From positions 1-64,000 of the forward strand of contig JAMKCH010049066.1 in NCBI GenBank assembly GCA_023653785.1: a stretch of DNA of 64,000 bases, written 5' to 3'. The notes under the pieces were generated by a model that searched no databases, was not told the DNA's origin, and saw only the letters and a program-made list of their open reading frames with translations. The translations under genes and the position numbers were made by a program. The DNA comes from Ophioderma brevispina. Taxonomy: Eukaryota > Echinodermata > Ophiuroidea > Amphilepidida > Ophiodermatidae. Positions 12,701-27,500 of the stretch are shown here, in pieces (positions within the stretch are counted from its first letter, which is position 1; each line of letters opens with the position of its first letter).

Positions 12701-12862
12701 GAGCAGTGTGGTCAAAGTTCAAGTGGGCACAATCGTCGCATTTTTTTCGACACGCTCGCCTGATCGTTTCACTGTAAATACAAAAATTGTCCGTTTTGTC
12801 ATCTATGTTTGATCAGTCCCTATAAAGGCAAAGAAAATTGCTAGTCGGAGGTAACTCAAACT
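9771..12862. other. 5' flank / upstream region of TMEM120
   Basis: No gene is recognised. 9940-10140 and 11900-12125 are locally GC-richer, share the GGGTTGGGTGCCG motif and contain repeat-derived sequence. 12065-12120 is the inverse copy of a block near 280-315. The true promoter and any untranslated leading exon should lie here or further upstream but cannot be placed by eye. Confidence 0.4.
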
Positions 12863-12934
12863 ATGGCGGATTCAGATCTGTCTACTGTCGCAGACGAGGT
12901 TAAAGAATTAGAGAAAGAGTATGATGAACTCAAG
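12863..12934 (+). CDS. TMEM120: TMEM120 exon 1 (start codon)
   Basis: It encodes residues 1-24, beginning M-A-D-S-D-L-S-T and ending E-Y-D-E-L-K, and opens the acidic coiled coil. An in-frame TAG at 12842-12844, 18 nt upstream with no other ATG between, supports this start. The start context is favourable, with A at -3 and G at +4. The donor AAG/GTGGTT leaves phase 0. Joined to exon 2 it aligns without a gap to the vertebrate coiled coil, so no exon appears to be missing from the 27.5-kb first intron. Confidence 0.85.
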
Positions 12935-15900
12935 GTGGTTTCTTTTTTATGCAATCAAATCATTCATGCATTCATGAATGACGATGAATGACTCATTACA
13001 AACAATAGTTTTTAAATGTAACTCATACTCATATACTGTACTCTCATTGTTCATGATCAGTACTACAACATGTTGGGGTTTTAGAGAGGGAAAGAATTTT
13101 GTTTTTGTATTGTGCAACCCGGCTGGGCCTAGGCTATGAATGTGGCACGCCTCAACGAATAAACTCAGAACCGCATCATAGTAGAGAGGAACAACCATAC
13201 ACCCTGCCGTTGTGGCGCATCAGCTCTATTTCAACTTGAGTATTTTTTTTTTTGTGGTTGTTGCGAGGTTCATAAATTTATAAAATTCCACTTAAGGGCG
13301 TGTTCCGATCGTCTTTGGGCCCCCCGGATTTACCCGAAGGTAGTATGATAGGGTGTCCGTCATTGCACACGTCGAGCACGTCACTTACACATATGCCTAA
13401 TGCAAGTAGTGGCGATCACGAAAAATAACACTTTTTAAAATCGCTCTATTAGTGAGGCATATCATATGTTCCAAAACTTCCATGATGACCTCAAAGGATG
13501 AAATTCTAATATAATTATAGATAATCGAAAAAATGTACCAAAGTCAAATAAAAACATTTTTGATTGTATTGAAGTCGGCACTCACCAGCGTATTACCACC
13601 GCGAAACCCTACCCTCGCTGTGCATGGTCCCCGTTTTTTGTCTTCCACTCGCAGTTTTTCTTCGGCAAATCGCACCCGGATAAACCCAAGAATGGGGTCA
13701 TAATTTTGTGTTTATCATTATTTATAGCCACTTCAAAGGATGTATGGCGAATTTCAGCTTCTAGCATAACGGGAAAGTGATTTTTTAAATTTTATTAAAA
13801 ATTCACTGATTTCTATTATGGCTTCCCTACCCCGAAGCAATACTGTGTGATATACCGTTGAAAGCCTGTTTGTAAGCTCATGTTTTTTCCATTATCATAT
13901 TGAGGTCAGAGGTCGATATCCTGGTGCGATTTAACATTTTTGTTCCCGCCCATATTTTCCATATATTCCCCACGCTTTCCATAGAAGCTCACTCGCCCCA
14001 TCGCTCCAAGTTGCCGATGCCCATGAGAGTGACACGTGTGTGAGCCCCCGGGAACTATGCCTGGCGAATACAGTGATACGTCTTGCCGCGTGTATGCATG
14101 CTGGATCGGCTCCAAAACAGCTCTCATTGAAGACTCTCATTATTATCACTATTGTAAGACCGCGGTATTCCTAATATGTAATATTATTGTTTAAAGTTTC
14201 TTGACATGAAAATAGAGGTAAATCATGATAAAATGGATTAATTTGCTTGCATTTCATGTGCACGGCAGTAACATACCTGGCCTGGATAGATCTCTATCCA
14301 CACACGTAGTACCAGGTCAGTGCATGTATGCCGTATCGGGCGTGTCAGGTGCGGTAGACACGGTCCCGTTGCTTGACGTGTTTGTTTTTTTCATTTTTTC
14401 AAAGGCGGTTTTCAATGTTTTTGCGCAGTTAAAATAAATATTTTTAGCGCTAGTGTGAATATCACATGTTCTGTTCAATCTGATATTGTCTTGAGATTAT
14501 ATATATAGTGATACTTTGAAACCCTTCTCCCTTGAAAATGTACATGTACTTTGTCCATATATTCGCTGGCCTAAGCTGGTTGATGCAATACTATTAAAAC
14601 TAAATTTGCTGTTTGAGGACGTCGGCTGGATAATGATGTAATTTTTTTTTCATTTACACATATGCCCAGCACATACTATACTGTATAGCCACACCCATGC
14701 ATACTTCAACATCCTGCACACCCATGCCCACCCCAATAATCACTATTTCACCTTCCTGCTTACAAACACATGCACCCATACCCCGGACCCACACCACTAC
14801 ACGCACATGCAGCCACACACACACCCCCCACCCCCCACCCACACACACACCACCCACACACACACATACATCACCCCCCCCCCCCCCCCCCCACACACAC
14901 ACACCACTTAAAGACCTGACTACCTTTACTTTTTTGCATGTGCCTTAGCTAAGATCTCATCATTCCTGTTTTGATATGATGACCTCTTCCCATTTCCAAT
15001 ATTTTAATTCAACCTTACAATTTTAACATAATTTAAAAACAAAATTAACCAAAACAAATTTGATTCATTTGAACCTTATATATATCCAGTGTACAAACTC
15101 CTTAGCCTACTCTTTTTTTGCATTCCTCACAGCTGTCCAAGCGCATGGAACAAATTTAATGACCTAAAATAAACATCGTGAATCCCCAAGGTGATATTTT
15201 GCAAGTTGTGCAATGACAGGGAAACCTATGATTTATTGATATAATTTACAGCTTTCATCATTAGGCTGTTGTTTTGGTTATTATTATCCATAAGATTAAT
15301 GGTTGATATACAAAAATAGGAATTTCTTGCATAAGCAACAATGCTGGGCAATTTTCCTCATAATTGAGTGGTTCGTAACGTACATGTATGTTAGTTATCA
15401 TGGGAGTTATTATGTAATTTCCCCATATAAAAATGGAATCCCCATATCGTATGGAGTGAAACATGTAGTACTTTGTCAATTTAACGTAAAAAGGAACTAC
15501 TTTTTGTCAGTATTTCTATGTTTTTAATCCTTTGGAGCAAAATCCTCCAATATAACCACTTTAATAATCATAATGTTTTGCTAATTTTTTTTACCTAATA
15601 TGGTAATTAAAATAAGGCCCCAAAAAAGTTAACCCTAAGCTTGAAGAACGTTTCGGGCAATTTTTTTTCAGAAATCTTGAAGCTCTAATAATGAACTAAT
15701 ATACCCAATTTCAGTTTCACTGCTTTGATAGAATTTTATATAATGGGCATTTCAAAAAGCATATAAATTGGTATTTCTGTAATAACTCACCACCATAGGG
15801 TTTTGTACAGGTTGAATTTCCAGGGTCCGCCCTACTTAAATAGTGTCGGAGCCAAAAGTGTGGGATACAAGGTCTACTCCTTTTTTAAAACATAGCGCCA

Positions 15901-18900
15901 ACATGTTTTTAGGCGTTCTCTTGTCGACTATTTGCCTTAGAACGTACAATTATGTCAAATGAAAGCTTGAAGTCCTGCATAGGGGGGGGGTGATATATAT
16001 AGGAAAAGGGCGATTTGAGTAAAAAAAAATGCAATTTCAGGACATTATTGGTAGTTCTTATCACTCTCACTCCGAGTCCGAGCAATGAAACCGGTTTCCC
16101 CCCTCATGAAAATGTCGCAAAATGAACGGGGGGGGGGGGGGGGGGGGGGGGGGGGTGGGTATGAGGACTTGCAATCCTAGTCAGAAGAACGCGAATCAAG
16201 TTAGTTTACTGTAGTTTTTGCCATTTTTTCAAAACAAACAGGTTGCGTTCAACTTTGGTTGGCGAAAGTAGTATGGGGTCAGTCTGAACGGAATCCTCAT
16301 ATTTATAGGGTGAAGAATTGAGCAAAATAATGGGGGGGGGTGAATTCAACGTTACATGCCTCCTCTAGCATGGAATATAAAAACGCATGTTTCTATTATA
16401 TGGCCGGGTGTTTAAAAAGTTCGATTTTAGAGCGCTCGCTATATATCGATAGCATCCCGAAAAGCTTTGATAACTAGATAAATATTTGATCAATTCAAGT
16501 GAAAATTTCAGGATTTGTTTAAAAAAACACAATGCCTCTCTATGTAAAATCAAAATTAAAAATAGTTGAAAAAATTCATGCTGTTCTAAGGGGGGGCACC
16601 ACTAAATAGTTCGGGCCAAAACTTGGGGATACAAAGTACTCCTTTTTAAAAACAATGCCGCCAACATGTGTTAGGCGCTATCTTGTCGACGATTGGACTT
16701 AGAACGTAAAAAATTAGTGTCAAATTGAAAGCTGTGAATTTCTGCATTGATATAATATCAGGAAAAGTGGCGAATTGTTTATTTTTTCAAACCAAAATCG
16801 TAGGGAACACATGCTTGTCAGAGCGGACATGCGGGGTTTTCAATTGAGGAAACACGCATATTTTGAGGCAAGGGCTTTAGCAAAAAATCTAACCATGAAC
16901 ACCCCACTGGGCGAAATGAAATCGAAAGTTACAAAGGCTAAATTTTGATACCAAAAACTCAAATCTGATGGAGTATAACGGAGTAGGAGCATTTGAAAAA
17001 AAAGGATTACAAAAGAAAATATTTGGATATCGCTCCTCAACCTGGGACCTATGCCGCAATGCATGTGGGTAATCCAAAAAATAGACATACGGCAAATTCA
17101 AAAGCCGTTTCTCTCCCAAACGATTGGTCCACTCTTCATGAAACTAGGATTTTTCCGAACAAAGTAGAAACATACACATAAAAGACTATTACTCATACCC
17201 AGATCTGAAGTGAATTTGAGACTTAATCCTCAAATATGGCCTTTTTTACATTTTTTTACCAAAAAGACGAAAAATGCGCTTTTTGAGCACCTTCAAATTG
17301 CCATAACTCCACTACCGCTTACCCATTCGAAATAATTTGGTGTCAATTTGTTTCTTTGACAAGATCTTTCATTTAAAAAAATAAAAGCTGGAAAACAAAA
17401 CAACTTCTAAAAATGCACTGGAACCTAGTATTGATTTTGATATCAGATGAAAGGCCGTATTTTCTCATTGTGTCCTGAAATTGAGCCCTAGAATACCATT
17501 TCATTCCCAAGAGAACAAACAAAAAACCGCCGTTTTAGTGGTTAGTAGCACAGTATTGAATAGGCTTGGGACAACATGCATTTTTGCGTCTACCATCAAA
17601 CCACAAAGTTTTTTCCCACGGTAATTGATGGGGTGTATGTGCAAAGTGTCAGGCTCTCAAATAAAGTAGAGAAAACGATACACATAAATCGGAACAACCA
17701 CCCCTTTAACACCCATATTGGTGCAATCTGTGTGGAGGTGAGCTATTGTGCTCTGTTCACTGATCATGCCACCATTGTGATGAACAAATCCTTGTCATTG
17801 TATTCCCTGTTAACTCATCCACGAAAAACACACAGCCAGCTTTCAGGAGACGAATATACATAATAGAGATCGAAGCAAGTAATCAATGGATTGTTTGCAG
17901 CGTGCAGTGTCTGGTACGATATTGTTATGGTAAGTCAACGATTCCCTAGACTGATCGAGAAGCAGTAATTAATCGTTATTCAATACATTTCAATGTATAA
18001 CCAAGATTTGAGTTTGGCAGGCTATTTTTAAACCATGATGCTTAACATGTGCGTGTTATTTGTCAAAAAGACCTTGAACACAGTCTAGTACTCAATGACT
18101 TTTGCATTCAAGCCATGGTAATTTAAAATGACCCAATTTTGTACACTCATTTGTCGACTATCGGTAGAATTTGCTCAAATTTCACTGTATAATGCCTCTT
18201 GGATATCTGCACAAAATATGCTGAGTGAAGTAAAATGTGATTTTCTCTTTCAATATCACAAGAATGAAACAAATGTGGACCAGTTTATTATCCAAACTCA
18301 TTTTTTTAACAGAATAGGAACTAATTGGACATTTTATTTTAATTTGGACTTATTTCTATGAAAAAAGAAGTTATTGATGACATGGCCAAAGACATAAAGT
18401 GTTACGTGAGGCGGTCCTAAGAACAATTATATACACGTTAGGTCATGAATTGACGCACAAAAATTGGTAAAATGGCCTGATTTGCAGGATACCTCGCTCA
18501 TACGAAAACTTAGGGGCTACAGCGCCACCATGCAGCCAAGTCATTGCAAGCCGAATCAGACCTCTTCGATATGTCGAGTGTTAACAATGGACTACAGCTT
18601 TGCTTCCGATCTCTGTAGGTATATTCGTCTCAGCTTTCAGTGAGCCCATTAGTTCAGTGCAGTTGCCAGGTGGTGGTCACAAGTTTTGGGCTCATCCGGT
18701 GGCAGCTGCATAAAAAAAGAAGTCAAGGACACATTTTTCACTATAACTTTGTTATTTATAGTCCTAGTTAAGTAAACGCACCTCTCCTACTACTACAACA
18801 AATTATATATCTTTCATACCAACATCATTTTGAATTTGTTGATAAATTTCTAGTTTTCTGATCGTTCCTTCATAGACCTTACCTACTATAACGCCTACGC

Positions 18901-21550
18901 ACGGGAGAATATTGAAAAAGCCATGAGCCGGGGTGGGTGCGCAACGGGTACGAGGCGGATATAAGCAAATCAGAATCAGATACCAAAAAAAAATTGATGA
19001 TTTTGAAACGGTGATTTCTTAACGTTTAAAAATTCAAATTTAAACATAGCAGTCGCCCCACTAGATTAGTGAGTCGCCCCTGGATTGTTACCGGTGTATT
19101 TTCTTTAGAATATGCACGAGCACGCTTATTGTCTTTCGCTGATTACCAATTAAATTACGAATAGTACATCCGGAAGTCATGGAGTGGGAGACGACTGGGT
19201 TTAGTTCAATGGTCGGTCACTTCATGCCCTTTTAGGGCCAAATTTCACGCGAGGTGAAGCATGAGATGTGCACCGTTGTATTTTTAAAATCGAGTAGTAG
19301 GGATGCCTCAGACAACAGTTTCTATAGATATGGGTGTTCCGATAAATTAGGGGAGCCCACTTGTGACATTTTGAGAGAAAAAAGGACAACAAAAATTTAA
19401 GGAGGATCTCAATAATTTTCCTGAATAAATATTTGATAATACCATCCTCATTAAAACAATCAATTAGTCAAAGTACTTAAAAAAACTTACAAATCTTGCA
19501 ATAAACCTGCATTCCGGTTCCCCGTGTAAATGGGACACAAACCAATTTTCTGATTTTTTGAAAGATATTTCATTACTATGTGATATGGTATAGTTTTATA
19601 TGTCATTAGGGTTATTGAGGGGCAAAATAAGATTAATAGTACCAATGGTCATGTCTGCATATAAAACAATGTTTTTCAGGCACAAGGTAGCGGGACACTT
19701 TGAGTGCCCGTTTACCGGCGGAACCACAGATCACCACAGAATATTCAAAATTTAAAAGTTTTATGATACACTGTCTTTAAAAAACTTGCATGATATCAGC
19801 ATGAATTACGTATGCAAGCAATGCAATGAACTTTAGAATGTCAAACTTAATTCAGTTCTCAGAACAAACCATTGTTCCCATAGTAAACGTAAAAAGCGGA
19901 GACACCAAAATTTGGGTTTTGTTTACACGGGAAATCAGGACTGCGCATTGATTATACATGATAGGCCCTATTACCAAACAGTCAGATTTATTATGTTATG
20001 AAAGCTTTATGTGTTTGCTTTATAATAAATAAGAACAATATACCAATATTTTCAGGTTTTGAGCACTTAAAACACAGAACACAATGTTTAGGCTTTTTTA
20101 TTTCATGTCACCGGGATTGGGGTGTCCCATTACACCGGGAATGACACCTTTTTTTATATTATAACATTAAAAGTTAATGAGTTCAATGTTTCATATTATA
20201 TAATCTGAAAATTAGATTGTAAATAGCTGTAATTAAAATGGAATTATAAGTTTGAACGGTTGATTTTTAAACCGTTTTTTAAAAATCTCAATTTAAACCA
20301 TAGCAGTAGCCCACTACGATTCAGTGAGGCGCCCCTGGATGTTCCGGTTTATTTTCTATAGATTATGCACGAGCACGCTTATTTTCGCGGATACCAATTA
20401 AATACGATATACTCCGGAGAAAGTTCAGGAAGTGGGAGCCTGACGTGTTTTGCTTCAATTTTCCGCGCACACACTTACCCCCTGCCCCTTTTAGGGCCAA
20501 CATTTCACGATGTAAGCATGAGCTGTGCCCCGTTTGTATTTTTAAAATCGAGCAGTAGGGTGCTCAGGAATCACAGTTTTCATATATATATGGGTGGTTT
20601 CCGTAAATTAGGGGGCCAAATTGTGACATTTGAGAGAAAAAAGGACCACAACAAAAATTTAAGGAGGGATCTCAATTAATTTCCTGAAATAATATTTGAT
20701 AATACCATTCATCGTTAAATACAATTCAAAATTAGTCAAAAAGTACTCTTTAAAACAAATCTTAAAAATATTGCCAGGTAAAACTGCAATTCCGGTTCCC
20801 GTGTAATGGACACCAAACCAATTTTCTGATTTTTTAAAAGATAATTTCATACTATTGAGTAGTGCTGTATAGTTTTATATTGTACATTTTGGTTTATTGA
20901 GGGGGGCACAATAAGATTAATAGTACAAATGGTCATGCCTGCATATAAAACAATGTTTTTCAGGCACAAGGTGGTAGCGGGGGGACACCATTTGTGTCCC
21001 GTTTACCGGGGGGAACCACAGATTCACCACAGAATATTCAAAAATTTAAAGGTTTTAGAACACTGTCTTAAAAAATTTGCATGATATTTTTGTTTTAGCC
21101 GATTACGTATGCTAAAGCAAATTGCAATGAACTTGCAGGTCAACTTACATCAGTTTTCAGAAACAACCATTGATCCCTATAGTAAAGTAAAAAGCGGGAC
21201 ACCAAAATTTTGGTTTTGTTTACACGGGGAATCAGTGTTGACTGGCATTGATTATAACATGATAGGCTAATTACCAAACCGTCAGATTTATTCGGTTTAT
21301 GAAGCTGTATTGTGTTTGCGTTATAATAAATAAGAACAATATACCATAATTTTCAGGTTTTGATTGCACATTAAAAAACCAAGACCACAATGTTAGGCTT
21401 TGTATTTCATGTCACAGGCTTGGTGTCCATTTACACGGGAAATGTCACCTTTAATTTATACATAACATTAAAAGTTAATGAGTTCAATGTTTCATATTAA
21501 TAATCTGAAAATTAGATGTAAATGCTGTAATTTAAAATGGAATTTATACG

Positions 21551-21581
<31 letters not shown>

Positions 21582-24500
21582 ATAAACAAAAATTGTCACA
21601 TCGTAAATGGAACACCAAAGTCTACTGGCAACCTAATTTACGGAGAGTGGAACAACCATATGCACAGATTTCGTGTCATCGAAGACTGTAACTTGTAAGT
21701 ATATGCAAAATTATTGGACTTTGTGACACAGTGGAGCCAGTTTTTTTAACGAACTGCCACTCTGGCTTAGGAAGAGGAGATAGTAGGGGCTATCATAGCG
21801 GAAAAAGACAGGAGCACCGCGGGTATGTTGAAGGATGTCACAATGTGGTGGCAGCGAATACTAATTCATCCCAAGAGAGGACAAGAGGAAAGTGCGGTTA
21901 GCCAAGGCAAGGGGAAATTAGGCAATGCCAAGGCAGGGGGTTAGAATTTCTAGCATAGTGCGAGAAGCGAGAATCCGTTCTTGATTCTAAATTACATTTG
22001 CGGGGAAGCGCCTAATTCGCAAAGTGTTTTTTAAATTGTAATTGCTTACAGAATCAATCTGATTCCCGCCAACATCAATTACGAGAACTTTGCGAGAATC
22101 GATTCTCGGATTCTCGCCAGAAATTCTAGCCTGCAAGGAGAAGAGAACATTTCTGCCTTAATTGTTATCCAAATCAATATAATGTTATCGTTGACGGTTA
22201 GGCTACCCTAGCTAGTCAAGCAGCGGGGAAAGCCACAAATATTGATATGCGAGGGACGGAATTGTCGATGCATTCTTTTGCACCTCGTTACCAGTTGCAT
22301 GTGTATGTATGGTTGATGTTGCTTTTAAAGAAACAACTCACACTCACAGACTAATTCATGACACATTGAGAAACTCAAGGTCAAAAATGTTGCCATGGTT
22401 ACATATCTTAATGGTGCGATGGGGACGGATAGATAGATTTCATGGTATTTGGAAAATTGAACATGGCTGTTAATATCAAAAGTTACTGAGTTAAGGAGGG
22501 TACATGAAATTTTTACATTAATATTAATAAGTTCAAATTCATGCTGTTAATATCAGAGGAAATGGATCTTAAAGTGGCAACGAGGCGATTTCAAATAAAC
22601 AGGTGTGCCATGATGTGAAACTTCTGTTTTTTGCACTGATCTAAACTTGCTTTTTCTATCAAAACTATCCCCAGCTGAAAGGATAGACTGAGTTCTGTTT
22701 CTTTGGTTGCAAAAAAATGTGAAATTTTAATTTCCTATGGAGCAAATTATACGAAAGTCAGCCATGTTTTCTATTGAAATATAAGCATATATCCAAATCA
22801 CCTGTTGGGTTAATTTTAAGGTGGTGGCTGTGAAGTCAGGAATTCAAGGACCTGTTTGTGCCGTATCATTTTATTGTTGTTCCAACATATCTAAAAGTAT
22901 AATCTTATTTGAGAAGGAAGGAAATGACTCAAGGAAATCCAAATATGAATTTGTTCCCCAAAAATACGTATGTTTTGAGAAGGAAAATAATAAAAAATGG
23001 AGATTTTCACTCATTTTTTTGGTTCCTATAAAAAATATCAGAAGGTTATAAAAATGTGCCTTGTTCGTATTTTGTATTACAGAGTCATAGTTCTAGGGTC
23101 GGTTATTTCCCCTTTTTTTCAAATTCTGCACTATTTATCAAATTATTTGCCCAAAAAAACAAAAGCCAAAAACCGAGTGTTTCTAATGGAACAACGGCCA
23201 AGATGTTTTCAAAGGTTGACTAACATCACGAATTTTAACCAAAAATGAAAAACTAAAAAATACCGACCCTAGATTTGATATGCTCTATACGGTGCATTTA
23301 ATTTCTTACCTATTGCTGATATGGATTTCGAGTAAACTGGGAACCGAAAATAACGAATTATCACCGAAAGCGAACACACAGAGAAATTCGCCATTTTGTC
23401 CAAATATTGTCCCAATTGGCTACAAAATATAGCCTTACCCCAAACCACACGGTTGCATTCTTATTCTTCACATGCTTGCACCATGTCAATTGCTTCATCT
23501 GGATACTATGATCAAAATTACAAATTAAGAGGCTCAAATCGTGAAATTGAAATGAAGAAATTTGAAATCCATTCTGTTTGAAAAAGCATCTCACGTGGGC
23601 AACCATTTTACAAATGGATACAAGTTACCATGGTGTGCGTCCATATCGAATCGCTGGCATCAAGGCGTTTCTGATGCATTCATTACATCGCGCGCGCCGA
23701 ATAGCACAGGCGAGTTTGCGTTAATTTTGACGCCAAATTGCAAAATCGGTCAAAAAATGAGAGGTGCCGCTCAAAAACATGATTTATGGGGGGGGTCTTG
23801 AAGAGGGGCTGAAAATGATATAATTAAAATTTGGTCAATACTGTAATTATATATGAAATTTTGGTATCTAAAACACTGTATTGAGGTCAAAGAATCCAGG
23901 TGTAAATGGTTAAAGCAGTGTAGAAGCTACCCAGCGTCATAATAAGAAAAGCAGTGAAGTAAAAATGGCAAATTTTTTTTTTTTATTTTTTTTTTTTTTA
24001 ATTAATTTTTGGTTATAATTTTTGGTTTTAATATTATTTTTGGTTATAAATTCCATTCAGATATGAGGGACAGGCATACAAAAAATTATTTTGTCTGCCT
24101 CTGGGGACTTCAAAGAATGTGGGCCAAAATCAAAAATTCTGTCTCAAATTATTGTGCATGAAGGTCAATCACACGACAATTAGCACAAGTTCTTACAGAT
24201 GGCCCGTTATGTTGACCCACACTCTGGGCAATCTGGGCCTGTTGTATTTGAACCTTTTTGTAAAATAGTTAGGGTTGTTGGTTGTTGGGGTATAGTTTAC
24301 AGAGAATGTGAAAAAGTAATTTTAGGAAGGTAGTTGTCAAATTTTTTTTTTTTTTTTTCGGGAACTGTTGGTCCCATGGTCCTGGGGATTTGGTAGGCCT
24401 GAGGAGGGCCCTTTTGCCTATTATTTAAAATTGGTTAAATTAAAAAAAAAAAAAAAACAATCATTTGAAAAAAAAAATTATCCAGATAAGATGTCGGAAG

Positions 24501-27500
24501 AAGAAGGAGAGGAATAAGACTTAAAAAGCAAAGGGCAGACGAGGGGAGTCAAAAGGACAAACGGCGCGGAGGGTCCAACTCACTAACCAGTGCTTGACCC
24601 CTTAGTCCGTTCTACCTTGGCCCTCCCCCCTCCCCCCATCTGTGACCCCACCTCCCCCTGCCCTCGAGGCATCCACAATCACTTTAGGTTGGTGGCGTTG
24701 TGAGCTGGTTGTGGCAGCCAGTTTAGGTGTTGCTTCGTTGTTAGTATGAGCGCAGTGTTTAAGTTGTTGGTTCAGTGTTATAGTTTTAAATATTGGGAAA
24801 TACATCATTACGCAAATTTTGTTGCCATAGGTTAGGTTTGTGTGTAGTTAGTGTAGGGTCACGAAACTTTTTTGCTACCCTAGGTTTTTCAATAGATTAG
24901 AGACATTTGCCCAAATAAAAAATTGGCACGCTTTTGTATTTTTGTGACACAAAAGAAAAAAGAGTTATGGCTGAAATTAATGAAAAATTTAAGAATCTAT
25001 ATAAACCCGGTCAGGCGGGCAAAGGAGGGTAGGAAGGAAATGCAAATCTAGTTTCTCGGAGATCCGACGGTTTCGCGCATCATTCCGATTTTTTTGCCGC
25101 ATAATTCGCGCATTCCTGAAAACTTGGTTGGGTGGGTTTTTTTGCCCCCCCTCTTGACCTCGAAAAAAAAAAGAAAAAAAAAAAAGATTCCGCGCGTTTG
25201 TATTGGTTAGTGTGATCAAGGTCATTGGATCATCATTCAGGTCAATCAAAGGATCAAAGGAGGTCAAATAATGGGGGAGGGGGGACCCAAAAAAGGGAGG
25301 CCCCCCACTAACCCATAGGGACATCGATGAAACTTGGTCGATATGATGCAGGGGGCGGGGTCATTCAAGCCAGGGGCGGGGGGTGGGACGGGGGGTCATT
25401 CCTTGGGTCATTCAAGCCAGGTGATCGCCGAAACCCAGAAGTGATTCGCGACGAAAAAAGGGGGGGTGCCAGGGACATACCCGCCTCCTAGTTAGTTAGT
25501 ATTATAGTAGTATATTAGTATACTTTTAAAATGTTTAAGACGGGCTGCTCTGCCTCCTTTCTTCTTACTTATCTTCAATTCTACACATGGAAAATATCTC
25601 AACAAGACAGGGGGCGGGCGAAGAAGGGGTGCTAAGGGGTATAACCAGAAGGAGGGGAGGGAGAAGGCGTAATAGGTGGACGGGAAGGAAAAAAAAAGAG
25701 ATAAAAAGAGGTGAGAGGGAAGGAAGAGCGAAGAAGATAGAAGAAAAAGAAAACAAAATGCGAAGAGGGAAGAGGAGGGAAAAGCACTCCATGATCATCT
25801 GTGGAGTAATGGTAAGTAAAATGGATAAATTTTATGAAACCGAAAATAAAAAAAAAAAAAAAGAAAAAAATCGAAAATCTGATTAAAAAAACCTCTGATC
25901 AAATTCATCAGAAATGGATCATGTGTGACCTTCAAAAACATAAAAAATTAACCCTTTACTATTGCAAAAATGTTGGTGGTATGATAATTCCAGTTAGGTC
26001 AGTTACTGACACATTACATTCACATGTATTTAGCATTTGCAGACCCTCTTCAGACCCCCGTCCCCCCCCCCCCCAAATTTGGATTTTTTTTTTTAGGGCA
26101 GCGCCTTCTGATTTTTTGGCCGGATTTTGCCACAAAATTGGGTCAAAAATGCTCAAGGGATCACGCTGCATCAAATAAGAGTTAGGACAAAATGATCTGA
26201 AGTATCATTCATTTTATAGCCCACCCATAAATACATTAATACCCAATTCGTGCATTGTTTTGGGCGTTTTGTTGCCAACACACTATTGGAAGCAGTCGTT
26301 AATGGTAAAGTCACACATGATGCACTTTCAAACGTACAAAAGAAACTGACCATGTGGGTCTACATGTAATTATTTAAATGGAATTACCTTGTCTCTAAAC
26401 TGCGATGCAAGTTATTGTACTTTCAGTTACAATTTATACAGGCACTTTGCTCCAAAGAATATTGAATGCAGTTCAATGATATTATTTCACTAATAATAAA
26501 ATGCAAAATTTAAATCAATTTTCTAATTTTTCAATTTTGCCCAAAATTGTTCTTTTTATGTGTAAATGAGTGCAACTAACAAATGTATGAAAGGCGCATG
26601 ATGAATGAAATCCTGAAAAGCGGTTGTCAATTTGGTAAAAAGGGCCCAAGGAAGGCTGGAAACCTACACAAGTGCGGAAAGTTTGAGTAGTCCTTTTACC
26701 TTGAAACCAGAAATTTCTGACAAATTACATCCTGCATGTTTACATTTCTAATGTTTCAAATAACAATTGTTAATTGGGAAATTATTAACAAACAAGTTAA
26801 TTAATTAAAGAAGAACAAGACTAGTTTTAGAAAAAGTTCATGAAATAATACAAAATAAAGGAAGTAGCAGTGTATTTGATATCACACATATATGTGAACA
26901 TGTTCTTATCCCAAAATCAGTGTGTGTGTGAAAGGGGCGATTCCAATTTTAGATAGGGGCTATATAAGTGCCCAAAAGCTGAAGTAGAAAGAGCAATTCC
27001 CATATGATAGTATTTTCAATCAAGTGGATACATGTACGTAACATGTACGTGAAAAATTTTTTAGACAATATACTCTGAATTATTAAAGCATGTTTTGTAT
27101 AAATCATTTTGTTTATAAATGATTTTACGGGGAATTTTTATTATCAATGAAGTTTCAAAAAAACAGCACATTTTATGCGTAGTACAAACAGAAGGGGCAA
27201 TGAATATGATGATGAAGATGTTTGATACCTAAAAGTGTTCATAAATAGCAGCAAGCAAAATTTTTCTGTATGTTCATCAGGCAAAATTTCTCCTCCCGTC
27301 GCAATGATCCGTCCCGTCATGAAAGAAAATGGACTGCTGATATAGTTTTAAGGGAGAAATATTGGAAATGACCTTTATTGTTTATTAAAATGGACAAGTT
27401 GCAACAATAATTGATAGTTGAAAGTTCATGCAATTTTTAATATTTGTAGCCTCGAAAATAAAAAAAAATGCCTCAAATGCGACGGGACAGATTTTACTCT

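Noticed and set aside
12821..12828. TATAAAGG as a TATA box for TMEM120
   Set aside because: It is only about 42 nt before the ATG, which would leave almost no 5' UTR. In AT-rich DNA such a match is expected by chance.
14654..14948. Cys/Gly-rich and Thr/Pro/His-rich peptides on opposite strands
   Set aside because: Both are translations of the CA/C-rich microsatellite.
25565..25886. A highly basic 99-aa + frame (Arg/Lys/Glu-rich)
   Set aside because: It arises from a GA-rich expansion found in only one of the two tandem copies. Low-complexity composition, no conserved counterpart in copy 2.
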